This document shows, piece after piece, positions 8,945 to 19,634 of a stretch of DNA of 64,000 nt (its first letter is position 1; each line of letters opens with the position of its first letter). A program made the position numbers and the translations under genes. Under the pieces are notes generated by a model. The model ran no database searches and was not told the DNA's origin. It saw nothing but the letters and a program-made list of their open reading frames with translations. Source of the DNA: Craspedostauros australis (lineage: Eukaryota; Bacillariophyta; Bacillariophyceae; Mastogloiales; Achnanthaceae); the NCBI GenBank assembly GCA_026770025.1, contig JAMXDE010000024.1, forward strand, positions 62,001 to 126,000, read 5' to 3'.

Positions 8945-10938
8945 GTCGGCAGGTCGGATGGCAGACCGAGGAAGAAGTCGTTGGGTCTCGTCGTCGAGGA
9001 CCCAGAAGGTAAGATCATCGCCTTTGTGAAGGCAGGGACCGGCCCAGCGTCCACTGCGCTCCTTGGACTGGCTGGGGAAGGCGGGGTTGTCAACCCGGTA
9101 GTAGACAGGTTGCCACCATCGGTAGGATAGGAACTTGGAGATGTCCGGTCGCTGTCCGAAGGCGGCTTGAAGGGGGGTGATGGAGCCAGCGGTGACCTGC
9201 GCGATGTGATTGAAGAGATCAACCACATAGAGCGTGCAGATCAGCCAGAAGCGGTCGGGAGTACCCGTGCGATCCATCACACCGTTGGTTGTGCGTTTGA
9301 TATCTTGGATCCGGCGTTCCGCGCCGTTCTGGTGTTGATGTTCCGGCTCACTCTGGTGATCACGGATGTGATACTGCCGGAGGATCTCCATAACCTTGTT
9401 ACCGATCTGCGCCTTGGCATTATCGGACATCAGTAGATCGGGAGCCCCGTGGCGTCGGATGAAGTCACGGAGAGTGTCGGAGATGCGGCTCTCGGATGGC
9501 ATGGGAAAGCCGGCCGTGAACCGAGAGTCGAGGGCGACGTACACCTGAAGCATGGTGCAGCCACCATGGCCGGGAACCCCGTCGTCGTGAGCAGGGGTAT
9601 CGGAGAAGAGCGTATCCATCGCAACCGTCTCATGGAGACGGTCGACGTTGGCCGCTGGGAACCGAGACTTGAAATGCTTGCGCATGGAGAAGCGCTCGGC
9701 GGTACGGTACCATTGAGAGGTACACCGAAGAGTGTCGCGAACGCGACGAGCTGGTATCCAGCCGAAGTGGGGCCGGAGAGCCTCGTAGTCGGCAGGCTTG
9801 CGAGTGGCAATGATGCTGCCCGGGTTGTCAGCGATGTCGGCTTGGCGAGCACCAGTGTAGGCCGTGAGAACGGTAGAGTTGTTCTCGCGGCGCTGGAGTG
9901 CTGCGGCGTCATCATCGTCGACGTCGTCGAGGTTCATCTCCTGGTCGAGGGAAGAAGGGTCCCATTCGTTGTCCGCGGTGAAGTCGACATGTGGATACTT
10001 GTCGAGTTCGGAGCGGGTAGGCTTGGCCATGTCCATGTAGGACAGACCTTGCCGGACAGCCAGTGGGATAATGTGGCCTCCTGGTGTGATGATGGTCTGG
10101 CGACCTCCAGGGAGATTCCGTGGGCGTTCGTTGACATCCATTCCGAAGGCACCAAGCTGGTTGGATGAATGGATGGTCTTGCCCTTTCCGTAGAGCGCGT
10201 ATTGGTGGAATTTACCAATGATGGGCCCTTCGGTGGTCTGGATGAGACCGGCAACCGTACCGATGTCGAGGTTGGCGATGGCAGAGTCACCAATGCCACT
10301 GACGTCGGCGGTGTGTCCTGTCTTGCAGAGAACGAGGACGTCGTCGCCAGCCAGGCCACCATTGGCACCGCTGTCGACGAGAGAGCCAGAGTGGTCCTTG
10401 ACAAGCTTGTTGAAGCTGTATCGGACCACCGTGGAGTTGGCAAGGCGCCAGGTCTGGCCCTTGTAGACCAGTTGAGGAGTATCGTCAGACAAAGAGGTGG
10501 ACTTGGTCTGTGCGAGAAGGCGATCGATGGCAGTGGACTGGTCACCGGCCTTGGAAGAGTCCGTGTTACCAGCGGATGGAGTTGCGGAAGGAGTGTCGGT
10601 GGTACCCGACGATGTGGCAGCGTTGTTGGCAGCTCGGTGGGAGTCAACCTTGCCCTTGCCCTTGTTCTTGCGCCACTTGCCCTTTGCCTCAAGGAAAGCC
10701 TTACGCTGATCCTTGGACATCTCACGCCATTCATCATTGGGGATGGAACGACGGTCGTCCTTGGCATAGTCCTTGCCATTTCCCTTGCCAGCAGAGCCGC
10801 CGGTCTTGGCGTTGTTGACCTTGCGCCGAGATGTGGTGCGAGGCTGGTTGGCATCGAGGGATTGTGCCTCATCTCGAACGAACTCGAGGAGGTCTTCGAA
10901 GGAGACACCAACCTTGATGAAGCCGCGAGATTGCTTGT

Positions 10939-10944
10939 GACGTT
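10939..10944. repeat. Target-site duplication of element E, left copy (gacgtt)
   Basis: The six bases gacgtt precede the left LTR of E and are repeated at 18875-18880 directly after the right LTR. Confidence 0.88.
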
Positions 10945-11735
10945 TGTCGAGATGTACATGTGAGTATATGTCAAGATGTACGTGTATATGTGCATCGTCC
11001 ACCCGCTATTCTCTCATACGCACTTGGACGGTATAACTATACTCGTGTCGATAGTATGCTGTGATTCGTCAGAATTACAGGGGAAATGGAACACACGAAA
11101 AGGGGCAAGATTTCTGGAGGAAATTTGCAAATAACGATTTCTGAGAGAATCAGAAGATCGTCCGTCCATGCATCAATGGTACCAAGAGAATCTCGAGGTA
11201 CTTCCCAACTAAACCTCAGATGACGATATCATCTGACAGACTCATGCATCACCAATGGAACGTGACATCTGGAGAGCAGAAGGACGCCTACTGACGTCGA
11301 CAGGATGTCAACATGTCACCACGTCGACAGCTGTCTCCAAGTCAGAGCAGGAGGCGAAGATACGATGACCCATGAAGATCATGGATACTGAAGGTGAACT
11401 TCAAATGGTAAGTACTCATGGAGTAGAAGCCAGTACTGAATGAACGGAGTGTCGAATGCGGAGTACGCATCAGACGCGAAGTATCGTGTAGCACGAACAC
11501 ACGATGTTGAGAGAGAGAGAGAGAATACAGAGAGGAACGAGAGAGCATCTCGCGTACCGACTCATAGTCGGAGACCGAATCTACGAAACAGATTGAAGCG
11601 CCGAGAGCATCGGGCAAGAGAACGAATGGACATCGAGAGTATCGGAGTGCCAACGTAATGAAATAGCAAACAGACGACTATCAACCAACACCATCTTCCA
11701 CGATTGTAGGTTACCGTGAGCGGAACTTGCCAACA
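10945..11735 (+). repeat. Element E 5' LTR (791 bp)
   Basis: Direct repeat of 18084-18874. It contains an inverted repeat with 8-bp arms TCAGATGA and TCATCTGA at 11216-11236, a TGACGTC motif at 11292-11298 and a GA microsatellite near 11510-11524. The LTR promoter should lie here. Confidence 0.95.
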
Positions 11736-11760
11736 CGTTTATAAACGATAGATTAGGGCG
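11736..11760 (+). other. Element E primer-binding site region
   Basis: The bases after the LTR start with the palindromic dodecamer CGTTTATAAACG. Element F has the similar CGTTTCGAAACG at the same place and D starts CGTTTATAAAC. The position fits a primer-binding site, but I could not assign a tRNA. Confidence 0.5.
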
Positions 11761-11817
11761 AGCCCGCGAATCGTATCGTGCGAGGAAGACGAACATCATT
11801 CAGGAGCAACAGGCTGA

Positions 11818-14800
11818 ATGAGCGAGGAAGAGGAATTGAAAGACATCCCTCTGTCCAATCCGGCTATCAAGATAGAAGAAGGTGCGAGTGAGACTCCACC
11901 ACGACAAGAGAAGGAAGCAGCCGCGGCTACTGTCCTATCAGGCGCATACGCAAGCGCAATCGACGAGACCGAAGAAGAACGGTCTGCAAGACTACACCGC
12001 GAGGAGAAGAGCATTCTCAAGGCGGCTAAGCAAGAGGAGACTGGTGTGACGGAGAGCATTCGCACAGCCAAACAGAGTGGGAAAAGTGAGACACCACCAG
12101 GAGGAGAATTTGTGACGAAAACAATCTCCGCGCAACTACAGGCGAAAATCGAAGAATCGGCAACACAGAAACAGACCGAAATCAAGGGCGCGAGCGCACC
12201 AACGACGAAACAACGAACCAACATGGCGACATCAGCCAACATGAACAAGCGACGCATCAAGGCGCCGATGTTCAGTGGTGAACAGGAAGACTACAGCGCA
12301 TGGGAGTCCCAAGCGAAGGCATACGCTCGTGCACAGAAGACGAGAGACGTGATGTTGGGCAAGACCAAGGTGCCAACAGTGAGCGAGATCGCGGCAGCTG
12401 CCGGTGAAGCCAAGGAAGCGATGGAGGAGATCTACGAGCTGGGATGCGACTGCTTCAGCGATCTAATCCTCATGATGGATGCAGAGAAAGGAAAAGGCAA
12501 GCAGGCCATCCAATACATCAACCAATGCATCTCCGACGACTACCCTGAAGGAGACGCACACGCAGCGTGGAACGTTCTCGCGGAGAAGTTCCGACCATCC
12601 GACGCAGTGACGAAGATCAAACTCAAGCGCCAATTCAACAACGAAAAGATGAAGAGAGACACGGACCCCGACATCTACATCACGCAACTCGAGAGTCTAC
12701 GATCGCGTCTCCACGATGTCAAATACGAGATCTCGGACGAGGAAATGATCATGCAAATCCTCAGCACGGTGAGCAACGAGTACAGAACTCACATCGTGAA
12801 CTTCCAACACCAACTCACGTTCAACCCGGAGCTGGTCACCATCAACTCGATCAGAGGAGTACTCCGTACTGCATACGCCACGCACAGAGGGGGCAAAGCA
12901 TACGTCGACGACTTCCAAGACAGTAACACGAAGAGCAACGACACCGGCTTCACAAGCACCGGTAACTTCAAGGGTACTTGTCACAACTGTGGCATGTATG
13001 GCCATAGATCCGCCGATTGCCCAGAACGCAAGAAATCAAACAACAAGAAAAATAACAACAACAACAACAAGATGAACGGAAAGCGTAACAAGGGAAGCGG
13101 CTTCAAGGGCAAGTGCAACTACTGCGGGATCTTCGGACACCGCGAGGCGGAGTGCCAAAAGAAGAAGTTCAACGAGAAGAAGAAGGCCGACGAACAGGCC
13201 AACACAGCAACGCAAGGACACGACAAGAGCGGGCACGAGATGGTACTCTCTGCGAAGGACATGCCGCTCTGCATGTTGGTGTCCGACGACTACATCGAAG
13301 ACTCCTTCTTCGATAACTTCGAATACGTCGGGAGTGACGACGAAGTGCAGGATGATGAGATCATCCCGGAATGGCTCAGCGAGGAGCCAATCATCCACGA
13401 GGTGGATCCAAGACGCGAAGTGAGCTACGAATGCTGCTTCAACGCGCACGACCTGATCGGTTCATACGGCGACGAAGCTGAGATGGACGAGGCCAACGAT
13501 AGCGACATCGAAGAGGCCATGAGCGATGACGATGACGACGACGCCGACGAGGACGGCGCAGATGAAGACGACGAGGCAAACGGCGACGAGTTGTCTCCTC
13601 CCCAAGCTGGGAGATACGAGAGAACGGGAACCTTCATCAATCAACGCGAAACGCGCCGCGCCGCGGCGCCGCCTCCTCCAGCGGCGGGGAACAACAGATC
13701 GGGCATCTTCGACGAGGATGACAGCGACGAATCCGAAGACGGCAATCACCCAGACGACAGCTTCAATCCAAACGAACGTGTCGTCTACCCAGGGAATATC
13801 GACTTCCCACCAATCGAGGATCCCAACAGGTCCAACTACCTCCATCGTCATGACACCGTCCCATATGCAACAGAGACAGCATTGGTGATCCAGAAGCAGC
13901 TCATCTTCGATGCAGTGATGGAAGCAGGAGTGAGCCTGTTCCCAGGTGTTGCACAAGGAGTGCTGAGACCAATATGGGTGAACATGATGGGATCGATCCT
14001 ATCCGAGAACTTCAGATCGATTGAAGAGATTCTGACCAATTCGGTTGTGATCAATCGCATACTGGAAGCAGCCGATACAGAGACGATCCCAGAGACAGAT
14101 CTTCATTACATCCTTGGAGGATGTATGCGCGTACTCTTACGCGAACGACCACGCGTCCACCCATACGATCCTGCTACAGGATCACATCGAAACAGCACCA
14201 TTCCATCGGACTACGCGCAACTACCCGACGACATGGATGACGGAGACCATCATCATCCATACAACGAAGATGGAGTCCACGAAGACGACGACGACGGCAG
14301 CTTTAACGACGAGATAGCTGCGGCAGCTGTGGAGCAGCTCCACGAGCTGAGCACCAAGTACAAGGACAAAGTCAACAAGGACACCTGGCTCGCCGACAGC
14401 GGAGCTTCGTGTCACATCGTCAACTCGGACGCCGCTCTCTTCAACGTGCGGCACATCAAGTCCTTCGTCCAAGTGGGAGACAGCACGAAGTTGGACTCTC
14501 CAAAGATGGGATCCATTCGCTTGAAAGTCAAACAGCGAGACAACACTGGCCACATCATCCGTCTCGATGATGTGAAGTACACACCCAAGATGGCGGTGAA
14601 CCTTTTCTCCACGAACAAGGCTCTGTACAACGGTTACCAGCTTGGTAGCAACGGCATTTTAATGGACATCATCAACGGATCCGGAACGAAGATCGTGTTC
14701 GATCGAGTCTTCCCTACATCCAACGGATTCATCACGGGAGTGCAGATGCACCCCATCATGCCGACAGACGACGACAAGGCTTGTACTGCCATCGTCAAGA

Positions 14801-17800
14801 ATCCATCCAAGCAGATCAGCGCGGTGAACCTGCACCGAATGCTCGGGCACGCGCCATTCGAAACCATGAAGCGGACGGCCGCTCAGTACGGATGGAAGAT
14901 TATCGGCGAGATGCCAGTATGTCGCGACTGCGCGGTCGCGAACGCAAGAGTGAAGAATATTCCGAAGGCAACCATTCCGAGAGCAACTCGCCGTGGCGAA
15001 CGGTTCTTCATTGACATTAGTTACACTAAACACATAAGCTTCGGAGATAAACGCTACTGGACCCTGATCGTGGACGACTGCACTGATCACTGCTGGAGTT
15101 TCTTTCTCAAGAACAAAAGTGATCAACCAGGATACATCAAACGATTCATCCAGACGATCAAGTCACAGACTGGTGACCAACAGATCATCTTCCGAGGTGA
15201 CAACAGCGGAGAGAACAAATCCACGCAGGATACTCTCATCGATGCAGGACTCAACGTGAAATTCGAATACACGGCATCGAACACGCCGCAACAGAACGGC
15301 AGAGTGGAACGCAAGTTCGCGTACCTCTACACCAAGATCCGCTCCATGCTCAACGGAGCACAGCTCGACGAAGAATATAGGCATGGCCTGTGGGCAGCGG
15401 CTGCTAGCACTGCCACCGCCATCGCCAACATCACCGTAGCGAAGAACCAGAAGGAGTCACCACATCGACAATTCTTCGGCAACGATCCACCATATGCGGA
15501 TGCACTCCGCACATTTGGAGAGGTAGGTGTTGTGAAGACTGCCTATGGCGGGATCACCGCCAAACTCAAGAACAGAGGAGAAGAGATGGTGTTCATCGGA
15601 TATGCACACCAACATGCATCAGGGGTCTACAACATGTACAGACCATCGACCAAGTCACTCATCTGTTCACGAGACATCAAGTGGCTCAACCAATCATACG
15701 GACAGTTCCGTGGCTGGGCACCAGCACCGAACATATCCAATGAAACAGGAACAACGGACGCAGACGGCTTCACAACCATCGGACGGAAGGGAGCAACGCC
15801 AAGAACGGCAACGAGTCAAACATCAGAAGCGAAGAGAGTATCTTTCGCTGACAGTAATAGATACTACATCCTATCAGACAGCGATGATGAGGATAATGAG
15901 GACGAGGAAGTAGTGACCCAACTAATCCAGAATGACGAGGAAGATCGAAGCGAATCCAATCATGAGGATGACGAAATCCTACCCTCTGGCGACGAAGCCG
16001 ATGACGAGACAGGTGTCACCCCTCCGAATACACCAGCGAGGTCTACACATGACACACCATCCAGATCTCCACCAACCAAACCAAATAAGCGCGACATAGC
16101 TAGAAAGGAGAGGATCCGACGTCACGAAGCACGAGGCAGGAAGGGAGAAGCTAATCCCAAGTCAACTGCAGGGAAGAGCATTCCCAGAGCTCTGCGCGAG
16201 CTCGCAGACTTCAACGAACGAGGTCGAAAGGAAGAAGGCTATGAGAGCGATCCATCATCCAACGAGGTGAGTGACGAACTCAGCGACGAGATGATCGACG
16301 ATTCCAACAACGAAACTACAGATGACGAAGAAATCGAAGACGAAGATGAAGAGATCGAGATCACTCACTATAGCACAACAGGACTATACGGAATGAATGC
16401 AATCATCACCGAGAGACCAGCGATCGACATCGGATTGTCGATGCAAGACGAGAACAAGGAACCAGAGAAGCACATCGAACCTACAACGTTCGATGGAGCC
16501 TTCAATCACCCAGATCCTATCCATCGAAAGGGATACCGAGCAGCCATCAAGAAGGAGTTCAACTCCATGGATACACGAAAGGTGTATAGCAAGATCAAAC
16601 GAGACGCCATCCCACGCGGCCGCAGATGCTGCAAATGCAAATGGGTCTTCAAGTTGAAGCGTGACGGCACACATCGAGCGCGGCTCGTTGCATGTGGCTA
16701 TTCACAAGTCGCAGGAGTAGACTTCCAAGAGCATTACTCACCCGTCATCCATGACGTGACCTATCGGGTCATGATGGTGATCATGCTAATCAAGAAGATG
16801 GACTGCGCACTCGTCGATGTCGTAACGGCATTCCTACATGGAGACCTCGACAAGGAGATCTACATGAACTGTCCCAACGGGATGGATCATCAACCAGACG
16901 AAGCCCTGACCCTACACAAGCCAATCTACGGACTTGTGCAGAGCGCCAGGCAATGGTTCAAGATGTTGGTATCGACCCTCAAGAATATCAACTTCGAACA
17001 GAGCGCAGCAGACCCGTGCCTGTTCTACAGGAAGACGAACGAAGGAAGCATGATCGTGGCCATCTACGTGGACGATTGCTTCTGTTGCGGAGACTCCAAG
17101 GCACTGGAGACATTCCTGAAGGACATCCAAGGCAGCAAATTCAAGGTGACAATCGAACGCGGACTCGGAGACTACCTCAGCTGCAACATTGAACTGAACC
17201 ATGACAAGACTAGAGCGACATTGCGTCAACCACACCTCATCCGACATCTCATCGAAGAGTTCGGAACCAAGATTGAGAAGATGCAGCGCTATGGGACACC
17301 AGGAACCCCGGGTCAAATCATCGTACGACCATCCGAAGACAACGGACTGCAGAAGGTCGGAGCGGAAGAACATGCCGAGTACCGCCGAGGCGTCGGTATG
17401 CTACTCTTCCTCATCAAGCACTCGCGACCAGATATCACGAACCCTGTGAGGGAACTCTCCAAGGTATTGATCGGGCCCACCAAGGCTGCAATGAAGGAGA
17501 TGTATCGGATCATCAAGTATGTGATCGATACAAAGGACTATGGATTGAAGATCCATCCAGCGCGTCCAGACGACGACGGCTGGGACATGGAGCTCTTCTG
17601 CGATAGCGAATATGCAGGAGACAAGAACACGAGAATCAGCGTAGGAGGGTTCATCCTATACCTGTGCAAGGTACCAATCCTTTGGCGATCCAAGGCACAG
17701 AAGGCCGTCACACTCAGCTCATCCGAAGCAGAATACGTTGCCCTTTCCGAAGCGGCAAAGGAAATCTTCTTCGTCGTGCAGCTACTCGAAAGTGTGGGCG

Positions 17801-18063
17801 TCCCAGTGAAGACACCGATCAAGGTCCGCGTGGACAACATCGGAGCGATCTTCATCGCCAAGAACCCATCAACATCCCAACGATCGCGGCACATCGACGT
17901 GCGCCATCACTATGTGAGGAACATGGTAATCAACAAAACCATCGAAATCATTTTCGTCAAATCCGAGCAGAACACAAGCGACGGATTCACCAAGAACATC
18001 AAGGCCGACTTACAACGCGAACATGAGAAGTCGTACCTTGACACATCGAGAACATTCGAATGA
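11818..18063 (+). CDS. Element E gag-pol polyprotein (Ty1/copia, intact)
   Basis: A single frame of 2081 residues starting 82 bp after the LTR. Gag carries two CCHC knuckles, CHNCGMYGHRSADC (388-401) and CNYCGIFGHREAEC (433-446). An acidic stretch and an extra domain of about 400 residues follow, which typical copia elements lack. The protease has WLADSGASCH (Asp 860). Integrase has an HHCC finger (LHRMLGH ... CRDC) and the triad Asp 1066 (FIDIS), Asp 1128 (RGDNSGE) and Glu 1164 (NGRVERK), giving D-D-35-E. RT has YVDD at about 1750. RNase H has FCDSEYAG and SSSEAEY (Glu about 1970). No lesion is visible. The frame is 81% of the element and ends 8 bases before the polypurine tract. Confidence 0.96.
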   Translation: MSEEEELKDIPLSNPAIKIEEGASETPPRQEKEAAAATVLSGAYASAIDETEEERSARLHREEKSILKAAKQEETGVTESIRTAKQSGKSETPPGGEFVTKTISAQLQAKIEESATQKQTEIKGASAPTTKQRTNMATSANMNKRRIKAPMFSGEQEDYSAWESQAKAYARAQKTRDVMLGKTKVPTVSEIAAAAGEAKEAMEEIYELGCDCFSDLILMMDAEKGKGKQAIQYINQCISDDYPEGDAHAAWNVLAEKFRPSDAVTKIKLKRQFNNEKMKRDTDPDIYITQLESLRSRLHDVKYEISDEEMIMQILSTVSNEYRTHIVNFQHQLTFNPELVTINSIRGVLRTAYATHRGGKAYVDDFQDSNTKSNDTGFTSTGNFKGTCHNCGMYGHRSADCPERKKSNNKKNNNNNNKMNGKRNKGSGFKGKCNYCGIFGHREAECQKKKFNEKKKADEQANTATQGHDKSGHEMVLSAKDMPLCMLVSDDYIEDSFFDNFEYVGSDDEVQDDEIIPEWLSEEPIIHEVDPRREVSYECCFNAHDLIGSYGDEAEMDEANDSDIEEAMSDDDDDDADEDGADEDDEANGDELSPPQAGRYERTGTFINQRETRRAAAPPPPAAGNNRSGIFDEDDSDESEDGNHPDDSFNPNERVVYPGNIDFPPIEDPNRSNYLHRHDTVPYATETALVIQKQLIFDAVMEAGVSLFPGVAQGVLRPIWVNMMGSILSENFRSIEEILTNSVVINRILEAADTETIPETDLHYILGGCMRVLLRERPRVHPYDPATGSHRNSTIPSDYAQLPDDMDDGDHHHPYNEDGVHEDDDDGSFNDEIAAAAVEQLHELSTKYKDKVNKDTWLADSGASCHIVNSDAALFNVRHIKSFVQVGDSTKLDSPKMGSIRLKVKQRDNTGHIIRLDDVKYTPKMAVNLFSTNKALYNGYQLGSNGILMDIINGSGTKIVFDRVFPTSNGFITGVQMHPIMPTDDDKACTAIVKNPSKQISAVNLHRMLGHAPFETMKRTAAQYGWKIIGEMPVCRDCAVANARVKNIPKATIPRATRRGERFFIDISYTKHISFGDKRYWTLIVDDCTDHCWSFFLKNKSDQPGYIKRFIQTIKSQTGDQQIIFRGDNSGENKSTQDTLIDAGLNVKFEYTASNTPQQNGRVERKFAYLYTKIRSMLNGAQLDEEYRHGLWAAAASTATAIANITVAKNQKESPHRQFFGNDPPYADALRTFGEVGVVKTAYGGITAKLKNRGEEMVFIGYAHQHASGVYNMYRPSTKSLICSRDIKWLNQSYGQFRGWAPAPNISNETGTTDADGFTTIGRKGATPRTATSQTSEAKRVSFADSNRYYILSDSDDEDNEDEEVVTQLIQNDEEDRSESNHEDDEILPSGDEADDETGVTPPNTPARSTHDTPSRSPPTKPNKRDIARKERIRRHEARGRKGEANPKSTAGKSIPRALRELADFNERGRKEEGYESDPSSNEVSDELSDEMIDDSNNETTDDEEIEDEDEEIEITHYSTTGLYGMNAIITERPAIDIGLSMQDENKEPEKHIEPTTFDGAFNHPDPIHRKGYRAAIKKEFNSMDTRKVYSKIKRDAIPRGRRCCKCKWVFKLKRDGTHRARLVACGYSQVAGVDFQEHYSPVIHDVTYRVMMVIMLIKKMDCALVDVVTAFLHGDLDKEIYMNCPNGMDHQPDEALTLHKPIYGLVQSARQWFKMLVSTLKNINFEQSAADPCLFYRKTNEGSMIVAIYVDDCFCCGDSKALETFLKDIQGSKFKVTIERGLGDYLSCNIELNHDKTRATLRQPHLIRHLIEEFGTKIEKMQRYGTPGTPGQIIVRPSEDNGLQKVGAEEHAEYRRGVGMLLFLIKHSRPDITNPVRELSKVLIGPTKAAMKEMYRIIKYVIDTKDYGLKIHPARPDDDGWDMELFCDSEYAGDKNTRISVGGFILYLCKVPILWRSKAQKAVTLSSSEAEYVALSEAAKEIFFVVQLLESVGVPVKTPIKVRVDNIGAIFIAKNPSTSQRSRHIDVRHHYVRNMVINKTIEIIFVKSEQNTSDGFTKNIKADLQREHEKSYLDTSRTFE

Positions 18064-18070
18064 CCGAATG

Positions 18071-18083
18071 CACACAGGAAGGG
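18071..18083 (+). other. Element E polypurine tract
   Basis: CACACAGGAAGGG lies directly before the 3' LTR start TGTCGAG. Element D has the same tract on the minus strand at 31112-31124. Confidence 0.75.
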
Positions 18084-18874
18084 TGTCGAGATGTACATGT
18101 GAGTATATGTCAAGATGTACGTGTATATGTGCATCGTTCACCCGCTATTCTCTCATACGCACTTGGACGGTATAACTATACTCGTGTCGATAGTATGCTG
18201 TGATTCGTCAGAATTACAGGGGAAATGGAACACACGAAAAGGGGCAAGATTTCTGGAGGAAATTTGCAAATAACGATTTCTGAGAGAATCAGAAGATCGT
18301 CCGTCCATGCATCAATGGTACCAAGAGAATCTCGAGGTACTTCCCAACTAAACCTCAGATGACGATATCATCTGACAGACTACTGCATCACCAATGGAAC
18401 GTGACATCTGGAGAGCAGAAGGACGCCTACTGACGTCGACAGGATGTCAACATGTCACCACGTCGACAGCTGTCTCCAAGTCAGAGCAGGAGGCGAAGAT
18501 ACGATGACCCATGAAGATCATGGATACTGAAGGTGAACTTCAAATGGTAAGTACTCATGGAGTAGAAGCCAGTACTGAATGAACGGAGTGTCGAATGCGG
18601 AGTACGCATCAGACGCGAAGTATCGTGTAGCACGAACACACGATGTTGAGAGAGAGAGAGAGAATACAGAGAGGAGCGAGAGAGCATCTCGCGTACCGAC
18701 TCATAGTCGGAGACCGAATCTACGAAACAGATTGAAGCGCCGAGAGCATCGGGCAAGAGAACGAATGGACATCGAGAGTATCGGAGTGCCAACGTAATGA
18801 AATAGCAAACAGACGACTATCAACCAACACCATCTTCCACGATTGTAGGTTACCGTGAGCGGAACTTGCCAACA
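18084..18874 (+). repeat. Element E 3' LTR (791 bp)
   Basis: Direct repeat of 10945-11735, ending CCAACA and followed by the duplication gacgtt at 18875-18880. Confidence 0.95.
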
Positions 18875-19634
18875 GACGTTGACGGGAGTTGGACTTCACA
18901 TTGGTGTAGGCCCGAGTCAAGTCGACATCAGGACCGATGGCGGTACGCAACCATTGCTGCTTGACCGCCTCATCGACACATGCATCATCGAGCTCTTCGA
19001 TGTCATCGAGCTTGGTTTCCCAGGCATCGAGGAATTGCTCGCGGGTCTTGGTCCAAGATTGGTCCAATCGGAAGGCGACGATGGCATCTCTGTACTTGAT
19101 GGACAGAGTCTCGCCGACGATGCCACTGGTGTAGCTATCGACGAGATCGGCGTAGGCCGCACGGCCATCGCAAGACTTCTTGTAGGCACAGATGATGCGC
19201 CGACTCTTGGAAGTCTTGACATGCTCAGTGAGCACGGCGAAGAGGTAGCGATTCTGGCTCGCGAAGAAGGCCTCGTCCTTGGGTGCCGGCATGAAATCCA
19301 TATCGAGATGGTGGTTGAGTCCATGGGAGAAGGAAAGAGTCTCGAAGGTCTGCATGAAGGTGAGGAAGTGCTTGTCGTCCTTCAGTGTTGGGAGCGACAG
19401 GCTCTCTTGCTTGGTCGCCTTGCTGAACTCCTTGACGTAGTCAGCCGGTAGCTCCATGGCTTGGACACCTTGGAAGTTGGAAGAGGGTGCCATGGATGGA
19501 GTCACAGGCGGTTGCGGGAAGGCAGGATCAGGCATCGAAGCCGAAGGTTCGAATCCGAAGTTCACATGCGGAGGTTCTTCAGGCACCGGACGGAATGCGG
19601 ATGCTGGAGTGGTGTGGTTGCCCATGCCCATGCC
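18875..19634 (-). pseudogene. Element B gag, fragment 2: central Gag
   Basis: About 253 codons of element B between the insertions of E and F, open on the minus strand. They cover a Pro-rich spacer followed by a Gag core (SLPTLKDDKHFLTFMQTF ... LDQSWTKTREQFLDAWE) that aligns with Gag of element A (DKYFATFHRRL ... DKQWRKTREQFLDLWQ). It enters in phase from 27020 and leaves in phase into 10944. The listed reading frame extends artificially into the E LTR on the left. Confidence 0.9.

Larger units (their letters stand above)
8940..10944 (-). pseudogene. Element B gag-pol, fragment 3: Gag C-terminus, protease, integrase
   Basis: An open stretch of about 668 codons of element B between the insertions of A and E. 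It reads from the end of Gag (HKQSRGFIKVG ...) through a basic region with MSKDQRKAFLEA in place of a zinc knuckle, a protease with VDSGANGG (canonical DSG, unlike element A), and an integrase core with MDT, SDNA and QNGAERR (34 residues between the second Asp and the Glu). There is no HHCC finger; the conserved segment FGWIPA..VRDTL..T.QWYR sits there instead. It continues in phase with 18875-19634 upstream and 1-425 downstream. Apart from the insertions the coding sequence shows no stop or frameshift. Confidence 0.9.
10945..18874 (+). mobile_element. Element E: complete young Ty1/copia retrotransposon
   Basis: A 7.9-kb element on the plus strand, inserted in the gag region of B, antisense to B. 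It has 791-bp LTRs at 10945-11735 and 18084-18874 that begin TGTCGAG and end CCAACA. It also has a 6-bp target duplication gacgtt, a polypurine tract CACACAGGAAGGG at 18071-18083 and one intact frame of 2081 codons. I count about four differences between the LTRs (for example gtccaccc/gttcaccc and gaacgag/gagcgag), so the insertion is recent. It is the intact relative of the damaged element D. Confidence 0.97.

Noticed and set aside
10169-10963. 264-codon plus-strand frame opposite element B gag-pol
   Set aside because: Antisense shadow of the conserved minus-strand polyprotein.
11342-11799. Frames of 72-103 codons in the E/D LTRs
   Set aside because: They are shared only through LTR identity, and the GA/CT microsatellite gives them their open length.
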